Source: Lentisphaerota bacterium
GTDB taxonomy: Bacteria > Verrucomicrobiota > Kiritimatiellia > RFP12 > UBA1067
Direction of reading: 5' to 3'
Assembly: GCA_015061665.1 (NCBI GenBank)
Contig: SUWC01000001.1
Location: 1-35,736, forward strand
Length of the DNA stretch: 35,736 bases
Positions 13,200 through 20,877 of the stretch are shown in pieces; the first letter of the stretch is position 1; the number at the start of each line of letters is the position of its first letter. Below the pieces are notes generated by a model. That model searched no databases. It had not been told where the DNA came from and was given only the letters and a program-made list of their open reading frames with translations. The position numbers were made by a program, and so were the translations under genes.

Positions 13200-16100
13200 T
13201 TCTTCGTCTTGTCGCCCTTTTCCTTCACGCCGAGATCGGCTAGCTTCATCGAGATGATCCTCGAAACGCCCTTCTCCTGCTGGCTGACGCCATACACGAG
13301 GTCGGATCCGGCGATGGTGTGCTGGTTGTGCGTGATGATGAGGAACTGCGACTGCGCGAGGAACTCCTTGAGCTGCTCGACGAAGCGTCCGATGTTGGCG
13401 TCGTCGAGAGCCGCATCGAGCTCGTCCAGCATGCAGAAGGGAGCCGGCTTGATCATGAAGATCGAGAAGAGCAGCGCCACGGCCGTCATCGTGCGCTCGC
13501 CGCCGGAGAGGAGCGTGACGGACTGCGGACGCTTTCCGGGCGGGCGCGCGATTATGTCGATGCCGCACTCAAGCGGGTCCTCCTCGTTCTCCAGCAGCAC
13601 AAGGCGAGCCTCTCCGCCGCCGAAGAGCTTCGTGAACATCGTCTGGAAGTTCTTGTTCGCCTGCTCGAACGTTGTGCGGAACATGTCGCCCGACGTCGTG
13701 TTGAGGTTGTTGATGAGTTCGAGGATCTGCGTCTTAGCGGCGAGGAGATCCTCCTCCTGCGCCTTCTCGCGCGCATAGCGCTCCTCGAGTTCGCGGCATT
13801 CGTCGATCGCGACCATGTTGACCGGACCGAGCGCGGCGATTTCGCCCTGCAACTTTCCGACACGAGCCTCCAGCTCGTCCATCGGCGGCACTACGCCGTT
13901 CTTCCACTCGGGGTCGGGCTCGCGCAGAACCGCGTCGGCGAAGAGTCCGTATTCGTCCTGAAGATGGTCGTAGATGTTCTGGCGGCGCATCGTCGCCTCC
14001 GCGGCCTGGACCTCTAGCTTGCCCCTGAAGTCCCTCGCCTGGTCGAGGCTCGCGCGCTTCTGCGCGACTGCGCGGTCCGCCACCGAAATCTTCTCGATGA
14101 TGACGGCCCTGTTGCCGCGCTCCTCGTTCATCTTGTCGTGGAGCTCGACGGCACGCGCCTTGAGTTCGTCCAGGCTCGCAAGCAGATCGCCCGATTCGGC
14201 GGTGAGCCTGGCGATGGACTCCTCGTAGCCCTTGATTCCGCTTGCGCGTCCCTCAATCGCCCTCTCAAGCTCCTCGCGCCTGTCCGCAACGCTCTCGCCC
14301 TGACGTCCGACGAAGGAAAGCTCCTGCTCCATCTGGCTCGCCGCGATCCTGCGCTCGGTGAGGTGCTGCGACTGGCGAACGTTCTCCGTCTCGAGCCCCT
14401 GCAGCTCCTCCTGCTTGTCGCCCACGGAATCCATGAGCGCGTCGCGCCGAGCGATCGTCTCATCAAGCTCGTTCGCAAGCGCCGCGCGCTTCTCAGTGTC
14501 GTCCGCGCTTTCGCGTTTCGCCTTCTCAAGCTCCGCCGCGACCGCCGCAAGGCGCGCCTTCGCGCTTTCCGCGTCGCGCCTGACCATCGACTCCTCGCCC
14601 TCGGCCTGCGCCGCCGCGCGGCGCGCCTCAGAAAGGCGCGATTCCGACTCAGCCAGCCTCGACTGGAGCTCCGACACGCGGTCCGCGCCCGTGGCAAGAA
14701 CCTCGCGCGCCGCATCGATCCTCTCGCGCAGCTCACCGAGCGACATCTCTGCGTCCGTTATCGGGGAGCGCTTGCCGGACGCCGATGCGACAGATGCGCT
14801 GAGCGACCACGAGCCCTTCGCGCCTCCGACAAGAACGACGTCGCCAAGAAGGTCCTCTGCAAGCGGGCGCTGCTCCTCGCCGAGCGGAAGATGGTCGACA
14901 AGCCGTTCGCCTTCCGCAACGGTCGCGCCCTCGCGTCCCGTTTCGACTGCCACGACGCGAACATCGCCGTCCGTCGACTCCAGAATACCCTCGAGGACGA
15001 TTTTCGCCTTGGCCTCGTCCTTCATCATCTCAAGCTGAGCCTCGCGAGCGGCGGCCTCGCTCTGCATGCTGCCGAGGTTCTCGCGCGCCTCCTCGATCTG
15101 GCGGCGCAGTTCCTCGAGCTCCGACTTCGCGGCCGCGTGCGCCTCAGCGCAGGACGCCTCCAGCTCGCGCGCGGCGTCGGCGCGCGCGGTGATCTCCGCA
15201 AGGCTGCGCTCGGCGGCCTCGGACGTCTCGCGCAGGCGCGCCTCGTCGGACACCAGCCTCTCGCAGCGGATTATGGCCTCGCGCGCAGCGGCCTCCATGC
15301 GGGCGATCTCGTCGCGTATGGAAGCTGCCCGCCTGTCGCACTGCACGGACTCCGTGCGAGCCTGCTGGACTTCCGTCCGAAGCGTGTCTATGCGCTGCTG
15401 GGACTCGCGAAATTCCTTCTCGGCCTCGTCGAGCGCCTGCTGCGCGGTTGCAAGTCCATCCTCCAGGAGGCGCGTCTTCTGCGCGAGGGACTCCGCCTGC
15501 ATCTTGATCTCCTCGAGCTGGCGGCGCGTGTCGGCGATTTCGCGTCCGTCTCGCTCGGCGAAGCTCTTGTACTCCGCAATGCGCTGCGCGTTTACGCTGA
15601 TGACTTCGTGCGCGCGGCTGTAAGCGCCTTCCGCCGCCGCCTCTTCCACCGCAAGCGACTGGATGCGCTCCTCGAGTTCGTGGATTTCCGCGTGGAGCCT
15701 CTGCTGCTCGGCCTCTGCCTCTGCCACGACGTCGCTCGCCTCCGCAATCGCCTTCTCGGTCTCGTTGCGGTTCTTGGCGTTCATCTCAAGGATGTCGTCG
15801 AAGTCGTGGATCCTGTTCTTTGAGACGTAGATGTCGATTCCGCGCAGCGCGTCGCGCAGCTCCTTGTACTTCTGCGCCTTGCCGACCTGGCGCTGCAGGG
15901 AGCCGATCTGGCGCTTCATCTCGCGCAAGACGTCAGCCTCTCGCAGGAGGTTCTGGTCCGTCTGCTCAATCTTGCGCAGCGCCTCCTTGCGGTCGGCCTT
16001 GAACTTGGTGATTCCGGCGGCCTCTTCGAAGACGGCGCGGCGATCCTCGGGCTTGGACGAAAGGATGGCGTCGATCTGTCCCTGCGCCATGACGGAATAG

Positions 16101-16510
16101 GACGACGTGCCGATGCCCGTGCCCATGAAGAGGTGCTGCACGTCCTTCAGGCGGCTTGGCTGCTTGTTGATGAGGTATTCGCCCGAGCCGTCGCGGTAGA
16201 CGCGCCGTGTGATCGTCACCTCGTGGTAGTCCGTGCCGAGCTCTTTCTCGCAGTCGGCAAAGGTAATCGAGACCTCGGCGAGGCCGAGCGGCTTGCGCGT
16301 ATCCGTTCCGTTGAAAACGACGTCGACAAGCTTGGAACAGCGAAGCGCCGTCGGGCGCTGCTCGCCCAGAACCCAGCGGATTGCGTCGGAAACATTGGAC
16401 TTGCCGCACCCGTTCGGGCCGACAATCGCGATAAGGCCGGGGTCAAACGTAAGCCTGGTCTTGTCCGCAAAGCTCTTGAACCCCACTACGTCTAGCTGCT
16501 TGAGATACAT
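13196..16510 (-). CDS. smc: Chromosome segregation ATPase SMC with a shortened hinge
   Basis: A 1104-residue SMC protein, the ATPase of the condensin-like complex that organises and segregates the chromosome. The head begins MYLKQLDVVGFKSFADKTRL with Walker A GPNGCGKS at 31-38 and VMAQGQID, and ends with the signature LLSGGERTMTA (about 1000-1010) and Walker B CMLDELDAAL (about 1026-1035). Long coiled coils span about 170-490 and 585-930. The hinge between them is only about 85 residues (about 495-580) instead of about 150; the usual conserved first half is not recognisable, and only an EDLLGDVVLV-like segment remains. This explains why the protein is shorter than the usual 1150-1190. A TGATATAAT box lies 11 bases before the ATG, so the mRNA may be nearly leaderless. 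Confidence 0.95.
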   Translation of the reverse strand: MYLKQLDVVGFKSFADKTRLTFDPGLIAIVGPNGCGKSNVSDAIRWVLGEQRPTALRCSKLVDVVFNGTDTRKPLGLAEVSITFADCEKELGTDYHEVTITRRVYRDGSGEYLINKQPSRLKDVQHLFMGTGIGTSSYSVMAQGQIDAILSSKPEDRRAVFEEAAGITKFKADRKEALRKIEQTDQNLLREADVLREMKRQIGSLQRQVGKAQKYKELRDALRGIDIYVSKNRIHDFDDILEMNAKNRNETEKAIAEASDVVAEAEAEQQRLHAEIHELEERIQSLAVEEAAAEGAYSRAHEVISVNAQRIAEYKSFAERDGREIADTRRQLEEIKMQAESLAQKTRLLEDGLATAQQALDEAEKEFRESQQRIDTLRTEVQQARTESVQCDRRAASIRDEIARMEAAAREAIIRCERLVSDEARLRETSEAAERSLAEITARADAARELEASCAEAHAAAKSELEELRRQIEEARENLGSMQSEAAAREAQLEMMKDEAKAKIVLEGILESTDGDVRVVAVETGREGATVAEGERLVDHLPLGEEQRPLAEDLLGDVVLVGGAKGSWSLSASVASASGKRSPITDAEMSLGELRERIDAAREVLATGADRVSELQSRLAESESRLSEARRAAAQAEGEESMVRRDAESAKARLAAVAAELEKAKRESADDTEKRAALANELDETIARRDALMDSVGDKQEELQGLETENVRQSQHLTERRIAASQMEQELSFVGRQGESVADRREELERAIEGRASGIKGYEESIARLTAESGDLLASLDELKARAVELHDKMNEERGNRAVIIEKISVADRAVAQKRASLDQARDFRGKLEVQAAEATMRRQNIYDHLQDEYGLFADAVLREPDPEWKNGVVPPMDELEARVGKLQGEIAALGPVNMVAIDECRELEERYAREKAQEEDLLAAKTQILELINNLNTTSGDMFRTTFEQANKNFQTMFTKLFGGGEARLVLLENEEDPLECGIDIIARPPGKRPQSVTLLSGGERTMTAVALLFSIFMIKPAPFCMLDELDAALDDANIGRFVEQLKEFLAQSQFLIITHNQHTIAGSDLVYGVSQQEKGVSRIISMKLADLGVKEKGDKTKK

Positions 16511-16521
16511 TGTAATAGAAT

Positions 16522-16530
16522 ATTATATCA
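16522..16530 (-). promoter_or_regulatory. smc: Extended -10 element (TGATATAAT) just upstream of smc
   Basis: TATAAT ends 11 bases before the smc ATG. Initiation 6-9 bases downstream would leave a leader of only two to five bases. No ribosome site is present between the box and the ATG. It lies in the 65-base gap after gluQRS, so it separates the smc operon from the tRNA-modification operon. Confidence 0.55.
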
Positions 16531-16575
16531 AAAATGGCGGCTGCGCGGTGGACTCACGGGCGTCACATGCATGGG

Positions 16576-17529
16576 TTACGGGGCAAAGAATCTGGAGCCG
16601 GAGAGGATTGTGAATGGCGCGTGAGGGATGGTTGCGAGCGTGAAGCGAGGGATGAGCGACGAAAGCGAATGCGACTCGCCCTCGGCGCACCAGCCGCAGG
16701 ACGCCGCAAGCATTCCGATTATCCGTTCCGGCGCGACTCCGCGCTCGCGGTATGCGCATACGCGCGTGTCGCCGTGCCGCTTCGCGAGACGGCGTCCGTC
16801 GGGGCCCACCACAAGCGGCACGTGGCAGTAGTTGGGCGTAGGAAGCCCAAGCGCGCGCTGCAGCAGAATCTGCGCAGGCGTCGCGGCGAGAAGATCTCCT
16901 CCGCGCACAACCTCCGTCACGCCCATTGCCGCGTCGTCCACTACGACTGCAAGCGTGTACCCGGCTCCGCCTTCGTCCCGCGCAAGCGGAAAGTCCCCAA
17001 GCGTGCGCGGTACGCACTGCCCAAACCTTCCAGCAAAGATGTCGTCAAACTCCACGTCTCCAGCCGCCCCTTCCGGAGTCCTGAAGCGCCAGCACGGGAC
17101 GCGCGGGGCAATCGCCTTCGCGGCGGCTTCCCACGAACCGAACCTCCCGCGGCACGTACCAGGGTAGAAGAGCTGCTCGCCTTCGTGCGGGGCGGACTGC
17201 GCAGCCTCCACGTCGCTGCGGGAACAGACGCACGGATAGGCGAGGCCGGCGGACTCAAGGCGCGAAATCGCCTCGCGATAGAGATCCTTGCGCTTCGACT
17301 GGACGTATTCCTCGTCCCAGTCGAACCCCAGCCACCTGAGGTCCGCAACAGCAGCAGCGTCCGCGCCGGCCTTGTCGCGCGGGTGATCGAGATCCTCCAT
17401 GCGCATGACGACGCGCCCGCCGAGCGAACGGGCGCGAAGCCACGCAATCATGAACGTGCGGACGTTCCCGAGATGCAGGGCGCCGGTCGGGCTCGGCGCA
17501 AGCCTGCCCACATAGGTTGCGGATGCCAC
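16576..17529 (-). CDS. gluQ: Glutamyl-Q tRNA(Asp) synthetase
   Basis: A 317-residue GluRS paralogue without the anticodon-binding domain. The family attaches glutamate to queuosine in the anticodon of tRNA(Asp). It starts with GRLAPSPTGALHLGN (HIGH-equivalent HLGN at 19-22), has EDLDHPRDKAGAD, a zinc-site pattern CVC...YPGTC (around 100-126) and the KMSKS-equivalent LAKRHG (about 244-249). The start is a GTG at 17529, three bases after the dapB stop, chosen because SATYVGRLAPSPTG aligns with the family N-terminus. It is the last gene of the operon with the RNA methyltransferase, miaB and dapB, so three of the four genes modify RNA. Confidence 0.93.
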   Translation of the reverse strand: MASATYVGRLAPSPTGALHLGNVRTFMIAWLRARSLGGRVVMRMEDLDHPRDKAGADAAAVADLRWLGFDWDEEYVQSKRKDLYREAISRLESAGLAYPCVCSRSDVEAAQSAPHEGEQLFYPGTCRGRFGSWEAAAKAIAPRVPCWRFRTPEGAAGDVEFDDIFAGRFGQCVPRTLGDFPLARDEGGAGYTLAVVVDDAAMGVTEVVRGGDLLAATPAQILLQRALGLPTPNYCHVPLVVGPDGRRLAKRHGDTRVCAYRERGVAPERIIGMLAASCGWCAEGESHSLSSLIPRFTLATIPHAPFTILSGSRFFAP

Positions 17530-17532
17530 GTC

Positions 17533-18267
17533 CTATTCCGCAAACCCGAGGACGTCGCGCATCGTGTACTTGCCTGGCGCCTTGCCCTTCGCCCACGCGA
17601 GCGCCTTGAGAGCGCCCGCGGCGAAGGCCTCGCGGCTCTGCGCCTTGTGCGTCAGCTCGACGCGCTCGACATCGCCCGCGAACATCACGGTGTGATCGCC
17701 TACTACGCTTCCTCCGCGCAGCGCGTGGATCGCGATTTCGCCCTCGGGACGCTCCCCGATGTCGCCCTTGCGTCCGTACACCGCCTTTTCCTCAAGCGAC
17801 ACGCCCCTGCCTTCCGCGGCACTCTTCGCAAGCATGAGCGCGGTACCGGATGGCGCGTCCTTCTTGTGGCGGTGGTGCATTTCGACGACCTCCACGTCGT
17901 ATTCTGGACCAAGGACCTTCGCGGCCTTCTTGACGAGCTCGAGAAGAAGGTTCACGCCGAGCGAGTAGTTTCCGCTCTGCACGACGGGGATCTTCTTCGC
18001 CGCCTCGTCCACCACGCTCTGCTCCTCGGGCGTGAGCCCAGTGGTCCCGATGACGTATGCGAGCCCGTCGCCGGCAGCCTTCTTTATCGCCGCGGGGACG
18101 GCTGTGTGATACGAAAAGTCAATCACACCCTCGACGTCAGGCGTCCAGTCGCTGTCGTATCCATTCGCGACGTCCACCTGCGAGACGACTTCGAGTTCCG
18201 TTCCCTTCGCAAGCGAGACGAGCATCTTTCCCATGCGGCCCGCTGCACCGACTATTGCTATCTTCAT
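17533..18267 (-). CDS. dapB: 4-hydroxy-tetrahydrodipicolinate reductase
   Basis: A 244-residue DapB, the NAD(P)H-dependent enzyme of lysine and diaminopimelate biosynthesis, acting in the cytoplasm. The N-terminal Rossmann motif GAAGRMGK is at residues 7-14, VIGTTGLT lies near 72-79, and the diagnostic EMHHRHKKDAPSGTAL block is at about 133-148, with the catalytic His and Lys. GGSVVGDHTVMF follows. The ATG is four bases after the miaB stop, without a clear ribosome site, so re-initiation or coupling is likely. The length is at the short end of the family but all key segments are present. Confidence 0.95.
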   Translation of the reverse strand: MKIAIVGAAGRMGKMLVSLAKGTELEVVSQVDVANGYDSDWTPDVEGVIDFSYHTAVPAAIKKAAGDGLAYVIGTTGLTPEEQSVVDEAAKKIPVVQSGNYSLGVNLLLELVKKAAKVLGPEYDVEVVEMHHRHKKDAPSGTALMLAKSAAEGRGVSLEEKAVYGRKGDIGERPEGEIAIHALRGGSVVGDHTVMFAGDVERVELTHKAQSREAFAAGALKALAWAKGKAPGKYTMRDVLGFAE

Positions 18268-18271
18268 TTTT

Positions 18272-19612
18272 TTACTCCACTGGTTTTCCGACTAGAATCT
18301 GCGCGTGCGCCTCTTCGATCATGATGCGGCGCTTCTCCCCCGCCTCGAACTTCGTCCCCGCCGGAGCGTCCCATACCACGATGCGGTTTCCGCCGTCGCG
18401 TCCGCTCATGCGGTCTGGGTTTCGCTTTGACGGACCCTCGACCATGACCTCCCTCACGGTGCCGACGAGAGCCGCGTTGCGCCTCAGGCCGCGCGCCTCC
18501 TGGTCCGCGAGAAGCACCTGGTCGCGACGCTCCTTCTCCTCGGTGGCTACGTCGTCCGGCAGCGCCGCGCTGCGCGTGCCGGGACGGGGCGAATACTTGA
18601 ATACGAACGAATTGTCGAATCCGGCTTCCTCCATAAGCGAGCGAGTCGCCTCGAAGTCATCCTCCGTCTCGCCGGGATAGCCGACGATGACGTCCGTCGT
18701 CACCGCGAACTCCGGGTCGAACGCACGGAGCTTCGCGACCGCGGCAAGATATTCCCCGCGCGTGTAGCCGCGTCCCATCTCCTTCAGGACGCGGTCGCTT
18801 CCGGACTGCACGGGCAGGTGGATGTGGCGGCATACCTTCGGGCAGTCTCGGTACACGGCGAGAAGCTCGTCCGTGCAGCCCCTGGGATGCGCGCTCGTGA
18901 ATCTGACGCGCTCGATGCCGTCGATTTCAGACAGCGCGCGCAGAAGTCGCGGAAACGCGCTGTGGCGCGACGAGAAGTCCGTTTCGTCTCCATCCCACGC
19001 CGCGTTGCGGATTCCGTAGCGCAGCACGCTCTGTCCAAGCAGGCACACCTCCTTCACGCCGCGCCGCGCGAGCGCCTCGACTTCGGCGACGACCTCCTTC
19101 GCCGGCCGAGAGAACTCGTGTCCGCGAACCTCCGGCACTATGCAGTAGCTGCACCGGTTGTCGCAGCCAAGCAGGACAGTCACGAAAGCCTGCCAGCCGC
19201 CTGCGACATGCTCCGACATTCCGGACGGCACGATGTCGTCGCCTATCTCGAGGATGCGCTTCGCCTTGCCGCCGGACGCGGCGATTTCGCCGACGATCTT
19301 CGGTATGAGGCCGAAGGCGCGCGGACCTACCGCGAAGTCGAGCTTGGGAAGGCGCCTGAAGATGTCCGCGCCCATGCGCTTCACGGCGCAGCCCATCATT
19401 CCCGTGAGCTTCTTCGCCGCGATCATGTTGCCCGCCTTGCCGACGGCCTTCTCCTCCGCCTTCTGGCGCACGGTGCACGAATTGATGATCACGATGTCCG
19501 CGTCGGACTCGGATTCCGCCTTCTCGTATCCCGCGGCGGTCATGAGCGCCTCGACCGCCTCGGAATCGCGCACGTTCATCTGGCAGCCGTATGTGTGAAC
19601 TATGAACTTCAT
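18272..19612 (-). CDS. miaB: tRNA-2-methylthio-N6-dimethylallyladenosine synthase
   Basis: A 446-residue radical-SAM methylthiotransferase acting on i6A37 of tRNAs that read UNN codons. The N-terminal UPF0004 domain supplies three cluster cysteines (HTYGCQMNVRDSEA, INSCTVRQ, MMGCAVKR). The radical-SAM cluster motif is LLGCDNRCSYCIVP (near 150-163), followed by HLPVQSGSDRVL and GYPGETEDDFEAT. A C-terminal TRAM domain ends the protein (TVREVMVEGPSKR). The ATG overlaps the stop of the upstream methyltransferase gene (ATGA). MiaB rather than RimO or MtaB is chosen because HTYGCQMN and VRGHEFSRP fit MiaB; confidence in that subtype is good but not absolute. Confidence 0.92.
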   Translation of the reverse strand: MKFIVHTYGCQMNVRDSEAVEALMTAAGYEKAESESDADIVIINSCTVRQKAEEKAVGKAGNMIAAKKLTGMMGCAVKRMGADIFRRLPKLDFAVGPRAFGLIPKIVGEIAASGGKAKRILEIGDDIVPSGMSEHVAGGWQAFVTVLLGCDNRCSYCIVPEVRGHEFSRPAKEVVAEVEALARRGVKEVCLLGQSVLRYGIRNAAWDGDETDFSSRHSAFPRLLRALSEIDGIERVRFTSAHPRGCTDELLAVYRDCPKVCRHIHLPVQSGSDRVLKEMGRGYTRGEYLAAVAKLRAFDPEFAVTTDVIVGYPGETEDDFEATRSLMEEAGFDNSFVFKYSPRPGTRSAALPDDVATEEKERRDQVLLADQEARGLRRNAALVGTVREVMVEGPSKRNPDRMSGRDGGNRIVVWDAPAGTKFEAGEKRRIMIEEAHAQILVGKPVE

Positions 19613-20835
19613 TTTCTCTTCTTCAGTTCGACGACGGTCTCGAAACGCGCCGTCCTCGGAAACATGTCAAACCAGCGGATTCCCTCGACGTCGTATCCTG
19701 CCGTGATCGTCCGGAGGTCGCGCGCAAGCGTCGCGGGGTCGCACGAAACGTAGACGATGCGCTTCGCTCCGCACGAAGCGAGGAACTTCGCGACGCCCTG
19801 CTCCAGTCCGCCGCGCGGCGGATCGACGATGATCGCGGCGTCCGGTCCTACGCCGATCTTCCTGAGGCAGCGCACCGCCTCGGACGCGATGAAGGTCGCC
19901 TGCGGAAACCCGAGGGCTGCCGCGTTCTTGCGCGCGAAGTCCACCGCGCGCCTGCCGGACTCCACGCCCGCAATCTTCGGCGGCTGCGCGCCGTCGCGCG
20001 GCAGTTTTGCCGCGGAGACAAGTCCAAGTACTCCTACGCCGCAGTACATGTCCAGTATCTCGCGCGGCGGATCCTTCGCGACGATCGAGGCGACGTGGGA
20101 GGCGAGCATCTCGCCGACCTCGGGGTTGACCTGCCAGAAGCCGTCGGAGGGCACTTCGAACGTCTTGCCGCAGACGGTCTCCTTCATCACTACGGGGTTC
20201 TTCGCGTCGCCGATCCACCACTGCACGCCGCTCAGGCGCGACCACCGGACGGTTACGCGTCCCTCAGCCTCGACGGAGCTTCTCACGGACGGCGCGCCGT
20301 TCGTGAGAAGCGCGAAGACGCGCGAGCGTATCTCGGGGAGCTTCGCGTTTATCTCGGGACGCGCGAGCGGGTCTGACTCGACGTCGACGAGTTCGTGCCC
20401 CGGCTCCTTCCGGTAGCCCATCACGAGGCGGGCCGGAGAGCGTCCGACGAGCGCGAACTGGTATACGACCTTGTTGCGGTAGTTGAGGGGCGAAATGGAA
20501 GCGTTGGCGTCGGAGCGCACTGCGGGTATTGCGATGCGGGCGCGCTCGAGCATCTCGACGAGCTGGGCCTCCTTCGCCGCGAGCTCGCCCTTGAAGCTGA
20601 CGTTCGAGTAGACCATGCCCGGCACTGGAGGCTCGCCCGTTCCGGTGCGGTCGGGCGAAGGATCCGTTATCTCGACGAGGCGCGCCTTGACGAAGTTCTT
20701 CTTCTCCATGACGATTTCGGCCTTGACCGTCTCGCCCGCCAGCGCACCGGGGACGAAAACGACTCGTCCGTCGCCGAGCCTTCCGAGCCCGTCGCCGCCA
20801 TAGACGACTTTCGCAATGTGGACTGTAGATGTCAT
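19609..20835 (-). CDS. RNA (uracil-5-)-methyltransferase, RlmD/TrmA family
   Basis: A 408-residue SAM-dependent m5U methyltransferase. An N-terminal TRAM domain (KVVYGGDGLGRLGDGRVVFV) is followed by the catalytic Rossmann fold with MYCGVGVLGLV (about 264-274), IIVDPPRGGLEQGV (about 338-351) and VYVSCDPATLARDL, which carries the catalytic cysteine. The usual [4Fe-4S] cluster cysteines (CxxxxxCGGC type) are absent: the equivalent region reads PVPGMVYSNVSFKGELAAKE. So this is a cluster-free member, and whether it acts on 23S rRNA or tRNA cannot be decided. The start aligns with the TRAM domain, and a TGATATAAT box ends six bases before the ATG, implying a leaderless mRNA. First gene of its operon. 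Confidence 0.9.
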   Translation of the reverse strand: MTSTVHIAKVVYGGDGLGRLGDGRVVFVPGALAGETVKAEIVMEKKNFVKARLVEITDPSPDRTGTGEPPVPGMVYSNVSFKGELAAKEAQLVEMLERARIAIPAVRSDANASISPLNYRNKVVYQFALVGRSPARLVMGYRKEPGHELVDVESDPLARPEINAKLPEIRSRVFALLTNGAPSVRSSVEAEGRVTVRWSRLSGVQWWIGDAKNPVVMKETVCGKTFEVPSDGFWQVNPEVGEMLASHVASIVAKDPPREILDMYCGVGVLGLVSAAKLPRDGAQPPKIAGVESGRRAVDFARKNAAALGFPQATFIASEAVRCLRKIGVGPDAAIIVDPPRGGLEQGVAKFLASCGAKRIVYVSCDPATLARDLRTITAGYDVEGIRWFDMFPRTARFETVVELKKRK

Positions 20836-20841
20836 GGGAAT

Positions 20842-20850
20842 ATTATATCA
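20842..20850 (-). promoter_or_regulatory. Extended -10 element (TGATATAAT) giving a likely leaderless transcript
   Basis: TATAAT ends exactly six bases before the ATG of the RNA methyltransferase gene (TATAAT-ATTCCC-ATG), so the expected start point falls on the A of ATG. There is no room for a ribosome site. Confidence 0.6.
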
Positions 20851-20877
20851 CATTTCACAAGCCGCCCCGCGCCAGGT

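Noticed and set aside
13200-13568. N-terminal extension of phosphatidylserine decarboxylase
   Set aside because: It overlaps the smc head domain and is Arg/His-rich; the ATG at 13199 gives the normal PSD-B II length.
14138-15823. Long plus-strand open frame (561 codons) opposite smc
   Set aside because: It is antisense to the coiled coil of smc; its Leu/Arg/Ala-rich reading is what GC-rich coiled-coil codons give on the other strand, and it shows no domain.
16534-18324. Plus-strand open frame (596 codons) opposite gluQRS and dapB
   Set aside because: Antisense to two confidently identified enzymes; no protein-like features.
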